DNA of 64,000 nucleotides from Sporobacter sp038405045 (GCA_038405045.1 JBBZIV010000001.1:62001-126000), one strand, 5' to 3'; positions 50,072-58,977 are shown, counted from the first letter of the stretch. Notes: a model not told the origin generated them from the sequence alone. Numbers and translations are program-made.

Positions 50072-51472
50072 TTAAGACGGCGGCATAGAAGCCAAAGCCG
50101 TCTTCCCGGCGAGTACTTGATAGAGTGCACGCGTTGCCGCGCTATCATGTGAGCCGAGGATGTAGGTGCGCGCGTCTGTAGTCAACACGAGAAACGGCGG
50201 CGTGCGCGGGTCGAGACAGACGCGGCAGTCGCCAAGCCCATCAAAGCGAAAATTGCCTTTCAAAACGGATGACATGGCGGTACCGTTGGTGCGGATACCA
50301 TCGGGTAGGCTTTCGATCAAGGAGACTGTCTGAACACTGCCGACGTCAATTTTATAAACGTCATGCGTGTGGCGGGCGACAAGCTGCTGCTCTGTCATGA
50401 GCAGCGTGACAGGTGTGAACTCCTCTTGCATCATCCACAGGCCGAGTAGTGGCATTGACAGGAGGATGAGCACGACAAAGCCCATCATGATTTTGCCGGG
50501 AGTCCTGGCGAGATTAACAGTTGTGCCAATGCCTGTGCGCCTGTTGACAAGCACATGCTCATCATGCGGATTACTATAAAACGAACCGTAAAACCAATAG
50601 TCGTCTTCGTCAGTATAAATGGTGCCGCCGCTGTCCTCCGACAGTTTCTGCTGCATTTCCCGCGTTTTGAATTCGGCTCTGAGGAGAACAAACAGCAGAA
50701 TACCGGAGTATAGAAGAGACAGTACTAAAATGAGATCGGCGCGACTGCTGAAAAACCACAGCGCGAGGCTGAAAAAACTTGACAGCCAAACCGTCCAGAC
50801 CCAGCTCTTGGCCCAATTGTACCGGCGTACCTGCGTAAGGGCTGCCGTTAAGGCGGTATTTTCGTCAATTACTTCGGCCTTTTGGCGGAAAATGAGTCTG
50901 TATATGAAGTAAAACGCGGCGACCATCACAAACAGCGATGCGTAGACCGTTAGCATCACCCAAAATTCGTCCCGCCCCTGAAGGGTGGCAACAGTAAGGA
51001 CAACGGGGATCAGGCTGATGAGTATGGCCGGGAGGAACACCCAGATACTCAGCATTTTCGGCGGCGTGACGGCGAGCTTCGTATCGACGAGCGTGACACC
51101 CGCCGAAACACTGATCCAGCCGTTCTGACGCTTGAGCGTCTTGAGCTTCTTGTTGGCTAATCCATACGGCAGGAAGGGCGCAACGAGCGCGATTATCAGC
51201 CAAAGGAAATACCACATCATGACGACCGAGATTGGCTGGAAAAAAAGGGCCGGGATCAGGAGGAGCACAAGCGGAATGAAAACAAGTGTTTGCTGGCGTA
51301 AAAAAGCGGCGACCACATTTTTAACGGCATCGAGTTCGCGGACGTCGTGCGGAAGCGTTACACCGAGGATCAGATTTTTTTTCGGCTTTGCCTCATTGCG
51401 CATGACAAAATACAAAATGATAGGAACAGGGATAAAGCAAAAGAGCATAATAAGTTGAAAAATCACGCTCAA
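50072..51472 (-). CDS. Polytopic membrane protein with PH-like C-terminus (DUF5808-like)
   Basis: A 466-residue membrane protein. Helices at about 5-22, 60-100, 145-195, 230-265 and 325-350 alternate with soluble loops. A middle segment TDEDDYWFYGSFYSNPHDEHVLVNRR (conserved as WxxGxxYxNPxD) marks the DUF5808-type region, and the last 100 residues look like a PH-like beta domain. It is translationally coupled to the GntR regulator just upstream (ATGA overlap). It may sense or resist a membrane-active compound. Confidence 0.78.
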   Translation of the reverse strand: MSVIFQLIMLFCFIPVPIILYFVMRNEAKPKKNLILGVTLPHDVRELDAVKNVVAAFLRQQTLVFIPLVLLLIPALFFQPISVVMMWYFLWLIIALVAPFLPYGLANKKLKTLKRQNGWISVSAGVTLVDTKLAVTPPKMLSIWVFLPAILISLIPVVLTVATLQGRDEFWVMLTVYASLFVMVAAFYFIYRLIFRQKAEVIDENTALTAALTQVRRYNWAKSWVWTVWLSSFFSLALWFFSSRADLILVLSLLYSGILLFVLLRAEFKTREMQQKLSEDSGGTIYTDEDDYWFYGSFYSNPHDEHVLVNRRTGIGTTVNLARTPGKIMMGFVVLILLSMPLLGLWMMQEEFTPVTLLMTEQQLVARHTHDVYKIDVGSVQTVSLIESLPDGIRTNGTAMSSVLKGNFRFDGLGDCRVCLDPRTPPFLVLTTDARTYILGSHDSAATRALYQVLAGKTALASMPPS

Positions 51473-51846
51473 TCAACCTCCATTTTATCGAAAAGATCGC
51501 CGCAGAGGCGCTGGAAGGCCGCCTTTGACATGCCGCGCAGCTTGGCTTCCGAAATGAGAAGCTTTAGTGCCTGTTGGGCGTGTTCCGGCATGTCGCTTTG
51601 ATCACGATCGCCCCCGACGATGACAGCGCCGCTGCGCCGGTCGGCCGTGATGTGGCCCTCCCGCTTTAAGAGCTGGTATGCCTTACTGACCGTCATCATA
51701 TTGACGCCGGATGCGTCGGCAAGGGCTCGAATTGTCGGCAGCTTTTCGCCGGGTGCGAGCCGACCGTCGGCTATACCGAGGACAATCTGGTTGCGAATCT
51801 GCAGGTAAATCGGTATTGGGCTTGACAGCTGCAGTTGCAAAAGCAT
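51469..51846 (-). CDS. GntR-family (YtrA-type) transcriptional regulator
   Basis: A 125-residue regulator with a winged helix (about 10-75: PIPIYLQIRNQIVLGIADGRLAPGEKLPTIR cut here for length only in its consensus) and a short C-terminal dimerisation helix region, which is the YtrA subfamily. Such proteins repress adjacent membrane or ABC genes until cell-wall antibiotics appear. AAAGGGGG precedes the ATG. An inverted repeat covers its own promoter. It overlaps the membrane protein gene by four bases. Confidence 0.9.
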   Translation of the reverse strand: MLLQLQLSSPIPIYLQIRNQIVLGIADGRLAPGEKLPTIRALADASGVNMMTVSKAYQLLKREGHITADRRSGAVIVGGDRDQSDMPEHAQQALKLLISEAKLRGMSKAAFQRLCGDLFDKMEVD

Positions 51847-51859
51847 GACTATACCCCCT

Positions 51860-51891
51860 TTGCATTATTTATCGTAATACAAAATATGCAA
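51860..51891. promoter_or_regulatory. Candidate GntR operator
   Basis: TTGCATTATTT and its imperfect complement AAAATATGCAA form an inverted repeat spanning 51860-51891. It overlaps the -10 element and spacer of the gntR promoter, a position suited to self-repression. Confidence 0.45.
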
Positions 51892-51899
51892 CAAGTCAA
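51871..51899 (-). promoter_or_regulatory. Promoter for the GntR operon
   Basis: On the minus strand TTGACT (51899-51894), 17 bases, TACGAT (51876-51871). Confidence 0.55.
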
Positions 51900-51989
51900 G
51901 GAGATTCGGCCGTTATAAAATAAAATCTTGTCAATTGCTGATTTCATACTATAATGAGATACAGACCGAAAAAGAGAATGGTGTGTTGC

Positions 51990-52265
51990 ATGAGTCAGTT
52001 ATTTGAAGCGTTTATGGTTATTTGTTTCGGCGTCTCATGGCCGATTTCTATCGCCAAATCATTAAAATCAAAAACGGCAAAAGGAAAAAGTATTTATTTT
52101 ATGTTTCTGGTGCTCGTTGGGTACGTTTTTGGGATCGTCAGCAAACTGGAAGCCGGTACCGTCACGTACGTCCTAATTTTTTATATCCTCAATCTCATCA
52201 TGGTTGGCATCGATATCGGGATATATTTCAGAAACAGCAAGCTGGACAAAAGTCAAGCGTCATGA
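51990..52265 (+). CDS. Small three-helix membrane protein, PQ-loop/SemiSWEET-like
   Basis: A 91-residue protein with three hydrophobic helices. The first loop, FGVSWPISIAKSLKSKTAKGKS, resembles the PQ-loop/SemiSWEET pattern, in which dimers of three-helix units carry small sugars. The similarity is modest, so a transport role is a guess. The ATG follows a weak GGTG site; the longer frame from 51954 has none. Confidence 0.65.
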   Translation: MSQLFEAFMVICFGVSWPISIAKSLKSKTAKGKSIYFMFLVLVGYVFGIVSKLEAGTVTYVLIFYILNLIMVGIDIGIYFRNSKLDKSQAS

Positions 52266-52325
52266 GAATAAATGTATTATTTGACGGCAGCGGCAAAATG
52301 TCAGTCTCGTAATGGGGGTGCTCCT

Positions 52326-52694
52326 ATGCTGGTATTTGCAATTATAACGATTACCTCGGCGCTGTTTTTCTATACTGTCGGTGTGTGGAGCGAGAAGCTG
52401 CAGGGGAGCCTTAAAACATGGCATCTCGTTTTATTCTGGATCGGCTTTGTGTTTGATACGACCGGCACAACACTGATGACGAAAATCGCCGGAGACGGCC
52501 TCATTTTTAACTTTCACGGGATAACCGGGCTGCTGGCTATTGTTTTGATGCTTGTGCACGCCGTCTGGGCAACGACTGTGCTGATACGACGAAACCCGGA
52601 CCGGATGAAGAGCTTTCATAAATTCAGCATTTTTGTTTGGCTGATCTGGCTTGTACCGTTTCTCTCCGGCATGATCTTTGGCGTGAGTACATGA
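52326..52694 (+). CDS. TIGR03987/HsmA-like membrane protein
   Basis: A 122-residue membrane protein with four helices. SEKLQGSLKTWHLVLFWIGFVFDTTGT is characteristic of the TIGR03987 (HsmA-like) family, with a His-containing second helix and further histidines in FHGITG and MLVHAVWATTV. These could bind heme or metal, which is speculation. GGGGGTG lies five bases before ATG 52326. Confidence 0.72.
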   Translation: MLVFAIITITSALFFYTVGVWSEKLQGSLKTWHLVLFWIGFVFDTTGTTLMTKIAGDGLIFNFHGITGLLAIVLMLVHAVWATTVLIRRNPDRMKSFHKFSIFVWLIWLVPFLSGMIFGVST

Positions 52695-52716
52695 AAGCGA
52701 GACAGTTAAAGCGATA

Positions 52717-52751
52717 AAAAAGCGCCCCCAAAAGGGGGCGTTTCTTTTTTT
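52717..52751. terminator. Bidirectional terminator
   Basis: A 7-bp stem (CGCCCCC at 52723-52729, complement 52734-52740) with an AAAA loop and T runs on both strands, between convergent genes. Confidence 0.85.
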
Positions 52752-52777
52752 GTATCGGCGTCTGACGAGACGGCACA

Positions 52778-54136
52778 TTAATTTCTCAGGCTGTGCATCG
52801 GGGCGGGTATCCTGCCGCCGCGCGCAATGAAGGCGCTGCTGTCACAAGCGCTGACCGGCATGATTGGCGCCGTTCCCAAAAGGCCGCCGAAGTCAACCTG
52901 TTCGCCGACTTTTTTGCCGGGGGCTGGGATGATGCGGACAGCCGTCGTCTTATTGTTAATGACGCCAATGGCGGCTTCGTCGGCAATAATGGCCGACAAC
53001 GTTTCGGCGGGCGTGTCGCCGGGGACGGCGATCATGTCAAGCCCCACGGAGCAGACACACGTCATGGCTTCGAGCTTTTCGAGAGTGAGGCAGCCTGATT
53101 TGGCCGCACGGATCATCCCGGCGTCCTCCGAAACGGGGATGAATGCCCCCGACAGACCGCCGACATGTGAAGACGCCATGACGCCGCCTTTCTTAACAGC
53201 GTCATTTAAAAGGGCCAGTGCCGCCGTCGTCCCATGGGCACCGACGGACGACAGCCCCATTTCTTCCAAAATATCGGCCACGCTGTCACCGATTTTCGGC
53301 GTCGGCGCGAGCGAGAGGTCAACGATGCCGAAAGGCACGCCGAGCCGGCGCGAAGCCTCCTGCGCGACGAGCTGCCCCATGCGTGTGATGCGAAACGCCG
53401 TTTTTTTAATCGTCTCTGCGACGGCGTCAAACGGCTGGCCTTTTACAGCCTGCAGGGCGTGGTGGACAACGCCGGGGCCCGAAACGCCGACATTGATGAC
53501 GCATTCCGGCTCGCCGATGCCGTGGAAGGCACCTGCCATGAAGGGGTTATCCTCCACAGCGTTGGCGAAGACGACGAGTTTGGCGCAGGCCATGCCGCCC
53601 GCCGAGGCTGTTAGTTCGGCGCTGTCTTTGATGATGCGGCCCATCAGAGCCACGGCGTCCATATTAATACCGGCTTTAGTTGTAGCGACATTGACGCTTG
53701 CGCAGACGCGTTCCGTTGAACTGAGTGCCCGGGGGATGGCGTCAATCAGGCGGCGGTCTCCCGTTGTAAAGCCCTTGTGCACAAGGGCTGAAAAGCCGCC
53801 GATGAAATTAACGCCGACCGCCTTGGCTGCGTCGTCGAGGGCCTTGGCAATGGGGGCAAAATCGTTAGTCTCACAGCTCTCGGCAACGAGAGCGATCGGC
53901 GTCACCGAAATGCGCTTGTTGACGATCGGAATGCCGAATTCACGTTCGATATCGCAGCCGGTTTTGACAAGCTGATCAGCTGTTTTAGTGATCTTCTCGT
54001 AAATCTTCTGACAGCAGACCGCCACGTCCGGGTGCGCGCAATCGCGCAGGGAAATACCCATGGTGATCGTACGGATGTCGAGGTTTTGCTGGTCGATCAT
54101 CTCAATGGTCTGCATGATTTCGCTTGCATGTAACAT
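52778..54136 (-). CDS. DUF711 (UPF0210, PFL-like) family protein
   Basis: A 452-residue protein of the DUF711/UPF0210 family. NDFAPIAKALDDAAKAVGVNFIGGFSALVHKG, the PGETPAET-like PGDTPAETLSAIIADE loop and AMTCVCSVGLDMIAVPGDT are conserved marks. The structure of a relative is glycyl-radical-fold-like, but no glycyl radical motif is seen and the reaction is unknown. It is normally paired with a small ACT protein; here that gene lies 1.1 kb upstream with an acyltransferase gene between them. GGAGT precedes the ATG. Confidence 0.92.
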   Translation of the reverse strand: MLHASEIMQTIEMIDQQNLDIRTITMGISLRDCAHPDVAVCCQKIYEKITKTADQLVKTGCDIEREFGIPIVNKRISVTPIALVAESCETNDFAPIAKALDDAAKAVGVNFIGGFSALVHKGFTTGDRRLIDAIPRALSSTERVCASVNVATTKAGINMDAVALMGRIIKDSAELTASAGGMACAKLVVFANAVEDNPFMAGAFHGIGEPECVINVGVSGPGVVHHALQAVKGQPFDAVAETIKKTAFRITRMGQLVAQEASRRLGVPFGIVDLSLAPTPKIGDSVADILEEMGLSSVGAHGTTAALALLNDAVKKGGVMASSHVGGLSGAFIPVSEDAGMIRAAKSGCLTLEKLEAMTCVCSVGLDMIAVPGDTPAETLSAIIADEAAIGVINNKTTAVRIIPAPGKKVGEQVDFGGLLGTAPIMPVSACDSSAFIARGGRIPAPMHSLRN

Positions 54137-54149
54137 GTGGTGTACACTC

Positions 54150-55238
54150 CTATTTTGCCGGAAGCGTGCGCCGAGAACGCAGGCTTGACAGCCTTTTAAT
54201 GATGCGGCCTTTTAAGCGGCCCCAGAGAATGCTTAGACAGATGGTAATGACATACACTGCTGCGATTCTGATCAGATACGTCATGGCGATGCCGGTAATC
54301 CCCAACTGCGCCATCACATCGTTAACAATAAATATAATGAGACAATGCATTAAAAATATGTCATAAGAAGCGGCGTTGACCGCATTTAAAAGCGGATTGG
54401 CGATCTTTCGATGCGTATAAAACCGGGACAACAGCGTCCAAAAAAACAAGATGGCGGCGGAGCAGTATAGAAAATGCCAATCTTCCAGCCAAATGATGTT
54501 GCGTGCTTTTGAAAAAGCAAAGACACTGAAAACGGCTTCCAGCAGCGAAACAGCGGCAAATACGGCGGCAATTAAAATAAAATGGCGCTTGATAAATGAT
54601 GTGACCTTTTCATAATAAAGGCCTGCATAGCAGCCGGAAAGCCAATAGAACACATACGTTGTGAGCACCCTGTCGGTATAGGGGAAATGCGTCTTCGGAC
54701 TGATTGCTGTGATAATATCCGGCAAAAACTGCTCCAAAACAAGGGTTATCAAGACGGCGAAGCCGAGCGCCAAACGCGGCGGAACTTTTAAAACGATCCA
54801 TCGCCATAAGGGCGCCAGCGCATAAAACTGAACGAGGACAACAATAAAATAAAATGGGCTTACAAGGGTGCCGCTTATCAGAGAGAAGCCGAGGCTGCGC
54901 CATGAAAAGGCAAAATAGCCCTCATGAATAAAATACAGGTCATAAAGGACGTTCCAGAGGATATATGGGACGACGATTTTGATGAAGCGAGAGAGATAAA
55001 AGCGCTTATACCGGATTTCGCCGCGGCTGTTTAAAAACAGCTTCAGCCCGCTTAAAAAAAGAAAGCCCTGGACGACAAAGACCGACAGCCGCCACGGAAT
55101 GAGAACGGCTATGTACTGCCAGGAATCTTTATAAAGCGCCGTCACCGGAGCGGAGGACACGTGAATAAAGATCACCAAAAGGCAAAGCAGCACGTTGAGT
55201 GCCGACAGCTCTGGCTTATGATTTTGGGGTCGTTTCAT
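54150..55238 (-). CDS. Acyltransferase family (acyltransferase 3) membrane protein
   Basis: A 362-residue integral membrane protein with about ten helices. The first helix has LLVIFIHVSSAP, where the His is the usual catalytic residue, and FVVQGFLFLSGLKLF matches the second-helix pattern of the family. It should O-acylate a surface polysaccharide, glycan or lipid. ATG 55238 has AAAGG eight bases upstream, which I prefer to the ATG at 55253. It separates two genes (DUF711 and ACT) that are usually adjacent. Confidence 0.9.
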   Translation of the reverse strand: MKRPQNHKPELSALNVLLCLLVIFIHVSSAPVTALYKDSWQYIAVLIPWRLSVFVVQGFLFLSGLKLFLNSRGEIRYKRFYLSRFIKIVVPYILWNVLYDLYFIHEGYFAFSWRSLGFSLISGTLVSPFYFIVVLVQFYALAPLWRWIVLKVPPRLALGFAVLITLVLEQFLPDIITAISPKTHFPYTDRVLTTYVFYWLSGCYAGLYYEKVTSFIKRHFILIAAVFAAVSLLEAVFSVFAFSKARNIIWLEDWHFLYCSAAILFFWTLLSRFYTHRKIANPLLNAVNAASYDIFLMHCLIIFIVNDVMAQLGITGIAMTYLIRIAAVYVITICLSILWGRLKGRIIKRLSSLRSRRTLPAK

Positions 55239-55285
55239 TCGGATGCCTTTCATAAAAAAACACGTTACCGAAGTGAAGACGGCGC

Positions 55286-55555
55286 TTAAATCCGATGCAT
55301 GGCCTCAAAGATGTCCTCCCGCTGAATACGGATGGAGAGATTCCTCTCATCGCCGCTTGTTTTAAGGGATTTGGATAGCTCGTCAAACGGGATGCGGCAG
55401 TCTGACGGGTCTACCAGCATGATCATTGTGAAATACTCCTGCAGGATCGTCTGACTAATGTCCAGAATGTTGACACCGAAGTCGGCAAGCAGTGTGCAGA
55501 CGTTGGCAATGATGCCAACCTGATCTTTGCCGATGACCGTTACGATAGCGCGCAT
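55286..55555 (-). CDS. ACT domain protein (UPF0237)
   Basis: An 89-residue protein made of one ACT domain (VIGKDQVGIIANVCTLLADFGVNILDISQ then a second strand-helix unit). ACT domains bind amino acids and regulate partner enzymes. In many clostridia this family is encoded directly before the DUF711 gene, so it is the likely regulatory partner of the protein at 52.8-54.1 kb. GGAGGAAC lies five to six bases before the ATG. Confidence 0.93.
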   Translation of the reverse strand: MRAIVTVIGKDQVGIIANVCTLLADFGVNILDISQTILQEYFTMIMLVDPSDCRIPFDELSKSLKTSGDERNLSIRIQREDIFEAMHRI

Positions 55556-55575
55556 AAAAGTTCCTCCAAAAAATA

Positions 55576-56175
55576 TTATGACCGGCCGACCGAGAAATCA
55601 AGCTCATCAAGCGTTAACTCAAAAGCGCGGATAAAGTGCGCCATAAAATAGTCAACCTCCGGCATGCCGAGCGATTTTAGTTTCGACAATGTTTGGGCGG
55701 CAGCGGATTTAAATTCCATGTTGCCGGTTTTAAGCTCTTCAAGACATTTGATATATGCTGCCAGCTTGTCAGCCGCTTTGATGAGATCTGCCAAGCCGCC
55801 CGTTTCCGCCGCGCTGGACAACAGCGGCGCATACGCCCCGCGCAACGCGTCCGGCAGTGTCATCAGCAGCTTTTCAGACGCCAGCGCCTCGACCTGCTTG
55901 TATGCGGCGCGAATGTCTGGATTGTGATATTTCACAGGCGTCGGCATGTCGCCGGTAAAAATCTCCGAGGCGTCGTGGAAAAGCGCAACGGCGGCGGCTT
56001 TGCCGGGGTCACAGTCGATACCGTAAACATCACGGCGGATGACGGCGAGCGCGTGCGCGATGACGGCCGTCATATGTGAGTGCTCCTGGACGTTTTCGGG
56101 GCTGCTGTTACGCATAAGTGACCAGCGGCCGATGTTTTTTAAGCGGGAGATAAACGCATAAAAGCTGTAGTCCAT
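55576..56175 (-). CDS. YfbR-like HD-domain 5'-nucleotidase
   Basis: A 199-residue HD-domain phosphohydrolase of the YfbR type, which removes phosphate from deoxynucleoside monophosphates. Metal ligands appear in EHSHMTAVIAHAL, LFHDASEIFTGD and LIKAADKLAAYIKC, spaced as in YfbR. GAGGTG lies five to six bases before ATG 56175, and the codon before it is a TTG in frame. It is likely the first gene of the ACT-acyltransferase-DUF711 strand group. Confidence 0.9.
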   Translation of the reverse strand: MDYSFYAFISRLKNIGRWSLMRNSSPENVQEHSHMTAVIAHALAVIRRDVYGIDCDPGKAAAVALFHDASEIFTGDMPTPVKYHNPDIRAAYKQVEALASEKLLMTLPDALRGAYAPLLSSAAETGGLADLIKAADKLAAYIKCLEELKTGNMEFKSAAAQTLSKLKSLGMPEVDYFMAHFIRAFELTLDELDFSVGRS

Positions 56176-56353
56176 CAAAACACCTCAGCCATCTGTTGAG
56201 CGCCCTAAAAGCTGACTGGCAGCGGCGCAACCGGGAAGCTCATTTATGTTAATCCATCGTCCATGATAACATGCGACATGGCCTATGTAAATAAATTGCC
56301 GAGAAAAAGAAAACGCTGGCAGGATTTGCTGATATTATTTAAAGGTGTGACGA

Positions 56354-56382
56354 TTGAATGGTGCAGGCGCATCTGCTATAGT
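56354..56382 (+). promoter_or_regulatory. Promoter for the large lipoprotein
   Basis: TTGAAT (56354-56359), 17 bases, TATAGT (56377-56382). Confidence 0.6.
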
Positions 56383-56422
56383 GATATTATTCCTGATAAT
56401 ATGACAACGAACAGAGGGATGG

Positions 56423-57979
56423 ATGATGCGAGGGAAGAGTAAGCTAATTAAATTGGCAGTTGTTATATCGACGCTTGTGCTGTGCCTGACGCTCCTGAGC
56501 GGCTGTTTCTCGATCAAACAGGTCTTTGCACCAGACGGTGCGGCAACGGTGACGGACGGCTTTTCGGAGCCGACGGATGCGCAGAAAAAAGCTTTTTTTG
56601 ACGGCGTCGCGGCGGTACTCTTAAAAACGGTACAGCACAGCAACACTATTTCACAGGCGATGGCAACGGACTATTTAAATTTACAAACCGATGATACCGC
56701 CGCCGGTTATACCACTGAAACCGTTCACATGACGTCACCGCAGAAAGCCTCATCCGATGTGACGATGACAACGGAATCGATACGCAATTCTGAAACAGGG
56801 GACGCTGCGTTGTTAACCGTAAACCAAAAAGGCGGCACAACACACAAGTCCAGTTTATTTTTTATTTCAAACATGATGTATCTGCAGAAGGACAGCGGCC
56901 AGCCGATGATCCGCCATATGCTGGATACGCAGGTTGCAGCGTCGTTTAAAGAGCTCCCCGCGATGACCCGTTTTTTACGCATTTTGGACGATACGAATGC
57001 CCCAAAAATGACAGATGATGCTTGGAAGGCGGACATCAACGGCTATTGCAGCGCGGTCGATGATATTTCAAACGGGCCGGATATTATAACTTCAAGCGAA
57101 AATAACACATTTGCAGGCGTAAATGTCACATGCGCGGCGAAGACGCTCACGCTCCGCGGTGAGAATGCGCTGTCAGCCGTGCGCAGCCTTCTGTCGCTTC
57201 TTGGGCAGGACGCGGCGCTGAAGGCATCCTTCAACACCTATTTAATGACGGATGGCGGCCAGTACGGCGTGACCGGTTTTGACGGCATGATTCGTGACAT
57301 CGACGCGTTGACAACGGAAGGGCGCAACAGCGCCGTGCTGACAATAAAGCTCGTGACCGCCGATGCCCCGACAGGCCTTCACCTTCTGCTGAAAGCTGGA
57401 GAGAAAACGTTTTCGCTTGATTTGTCCTTTTATGAAAAAGATGGGATTCGATCGGACAGCGTTTCGTTTGCCGGGTTTGACGGCAGCAGGGTATTCATGA
57501 AGGCTGAAAACGCTCAAGCCAACGGGGGGCAGCCCCAAGGGTCTCTCATTTATGATGTATTAAGCCCCGGGGGGAAACCGCAGGAGAACCTTACTGTCAC
57601 GACACTTGGATCTGCACAGGATATAACGGCGCAGATTTCATATGTTCATGTCGCGACGGCGGATATCGGAGAAAAAATTATTAAAGGGCAGATGCGCACG
57701 CAACGGACGGAGAACGGCGACACAACGCAGATGATTTCAAATGGCTCATTTCAGGTGAGGGATGAGCACGGTTCGAGAACAGTCATTCTGGATAAAACGC
57801 GCACACAGACAGATAAAGCGCCGCCCATCACGGCACCGGCTTTTACGGTCGGTTCCGACATCAGCACGTCAGGGCAGGCGGGCCTTGACAAGGCACTCGG
57901 TGACTTTGATGGGCCGTCATACGCCTTGGCGCCGCCGTCAACACGATGGCAGGCCGTATACATGCTGCTTATGAGCTAA
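56423..57979 (+). CDS. Large putative lipoprotein, unknown function
   Basis: A 518-residue secreted protein. The signal peptide ends in the lipobox LLSGC with Cys28, so it should be lipid-anchored outside. The body is rich in Thr, Ser, Asp and Ala, has no further membrane helix, and shows no domain I recognise; a repeated pattern of beta-strand-like stretches is apparent. GAGG lies five bases before ATG 56423, and ATG 56426 is equally possible. It has its own promoter and a strong terminator. Confidence 0.82.
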   Translation: MMRGKSKLIKLAVVISTLVLCLTLLSGCFSIKQVFAPDGAATVTDGFSEPTDAQKKAFFDGVAAVLLKTVQHSNTISQAMATDYLNLQTDDTAAGYTTETVHMTSPQKASSDVTMTTESIRNSETGDAALLTVNQKGGTTHKSSLFFISNMMYLQKDSGQPMIRHMLDTQVAASFKELPAMTRFLRILDDTNAPKMTDDAWKADINGYCSAVDDISNGPDIITSSENNTFAGVNVTCAAKTLTLRGENALSAVRSLLSLLGQDAALKASFNTYLMTDGGQYGVTGFDGMIRDIDALTTEGRNSAVLTIKLVTADAPTGLHLLLKAGEKTFSLDLSFYEKDGIRSDSVSFAGFDGSRVFMKAENAQANGGQPQGSLIYDVLSPGGKPQENLTVTTLGSAQDITAQISYVHVATADIGEKIIKGQMRTQRTENGDTTQMISNGSFQVRDEHGSRTVILDKTRTQTDKAPPITAPAFTVGSDISTSGQAGLDKALGDFDGPSYALAPPSTRWQAVYMLLMS

Positions 57980-57993
57980 ACAAGAAAACGATA

Positions 57994-58033
57994 AAATGAA
58001 CGCATTGGCTATAGCCGATGCGTTCATTTTTTT
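57994..58033 (+). terminator. Rho-independent terminator of the large lipoprotein gene
   Basis: A 14-bp stem with one mismatch (57996-58009 and 58014-58027), a TATA loop and seven T. Confidence 0.9.
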
Positions 58034-58235
58034 CGGACTCACGATTTGCAGGAATCCGACATGATCATCGATGTAAAATAAGCTAAGGCAAATTGTCAGC
58101 AGTCGCGCAACGATAAAAATGCACATAAAATACATGAGTGGATGTAAAAGCGCTGCAGGTCAGAAAAGCGGGATAATTTTGCGGTATGGAGATACACTAA
58201 AATTGCACAATTCATCCTTGGGGGGAGGTATCACA

Positions 58236-58421
58236 GTGACTCGGGAAGAATGGTTAAACGACAAGCATTTTGACGAGCTGAGCCGAGAGATGAATGGAGA
58301 AACCGGAAAATTCAATTATCAGATGCTCGATGACAGGGGCGGTTTTTTATCTGTGAAGGAGCTGAGCGCCGAGCAGATGATAAATGAAAAAACGGGTTCA
58401 CATGAGCTCCAGGCACACTGA
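58236..58421 (+). CDS. Small hydrophilic protein, unknown
   Basis: A 61-residue charged protein starting at GTG, with GGAGG seven bases upstream. It begins MTREEWLNDKHFDELS and ends GSHELQAH; no cysteine or membrane helix. I do not recognise a family. The 100-codon frame that runs back to 58119 has no ribosome site and passes through probable promoter DNA. Low confidence as to function, moderate as a gene. Confidence 0.5.
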   Translation: MTREEWLNDKHFDELSREMNGETGKFNYQMLDDRGGFLSVKELSAEQMINEKTGSHELQAH

Positions 58422-58433
58422 ACCGTTACCGGG

Positions 58434-58472
58434 ATAACAAGGCCGTTTCCGTTCAGGAGGCGGTCTTGTTAT
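58434..58472. repeat. Inverted repeat downstream of the small gene
   Basis: ATAACAAGGCCG (58434-58445) pairs with CGGTCTTGTTAT (58461-58472) with one G-T pair. It is T-poor, so it may be a weak terminator for the small gene or the convergent gene. Confidence 0.45.
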
Positions 58473-58522
58473 AAACGACGGTTTATCAAACATAAGACAA
58501 GTAGCTGGAATATCGAAACAGG

Positions 58523-58837
58523 CTAAGCCTTTCGTTCTCCAAAGGAGCAAAAGTCGGTATTGCCGAAAAGCCTGTATCTTCTGAAGAATTCGTTTTGGCA
58601 CAGGACAAGCCCGCATTGAAACGCATTTTGAACACCGTATTTGCAGTCACGGCAGTAGACGATTTCCGGCGTCCTGCTGTTCCAGGCATCAATTGCCTCC
58701 CGCTCGGTCGCGTGCCATTTTTCGGCAAATTGAACGGGGCATTTGTAATTGGTATCGGTCACGCGGTATGCGCCGGAGAAGTTTAGAATTTTTGCATCAG
58801 CCCCGCAGAAGGGGCAGGGTAGGAGTTTCTTGTCCAT
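58523..58837 (-). CDS. Lar-like zinc protein with a second cysteine-rich motif
   Basis: A 104-residue protein. LLPCPFCGADAKI and a late EAIDAWNSR define the restriction-alleviation (Lar) protein pattern, but the second CxxC pair of that fold is missing (YKCPVQF has one Cys). The rest reads YCRDCKYGVQ...LVLC...DFCSFGERK, a separate phage-type zinc finger. GGAGG lies six bases before the ATG. It is isolated, with no phage genes nearby. It may once have been an anti-restriction or phage accessory gene. Confidence 0.8.
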   Translation of the reverse strand: MDKKLLPCPFCGADAKILNFSGAYRVTDTNYKCPVQFAEKWHATEREAIDAWNSRTPEIVYCRDCKYGVQNAFQCGLVLCQNEFFRRYRLFGNTDFCSFGERKA

Positions 58838-58940
58838 GACGGCCTCCTTTCGATCGGCAATGTTATGTAACCCTGATGCATCTGATATTCATTCATTCTT
58901 GTATATGCTCCGGGGGATGCAATTGCTACGAAACGGCCAC

Positions 58941-58977
58941 AAAAAGGCATGACGTGTTGCCCCGTCATGCCTTTTTT
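58941..58977 (-). terminator. Terminator of the second chemoreceptor gene
   Basis: An 11-bp stem (58944-58954 and 58963-58973) has T runs on both strands. On the minus strand it follows the chemoreceptor stop at 58989. Confidence 0.82.

Noticed and set aside
52827..53975. A 382-codon open frame on the plus strand
   Set aside because: It lies wholly antisense to the well-supported DUF711 gene, has no ribosome site and no domain; it is a coding shadow.
58119..58235. N-terminal extension of the 61-residue protein
   Set aside because: The GTG at 58236 has a strong GGAGG; the upstream part lacks a ribosome site and looks like promoter DNA.
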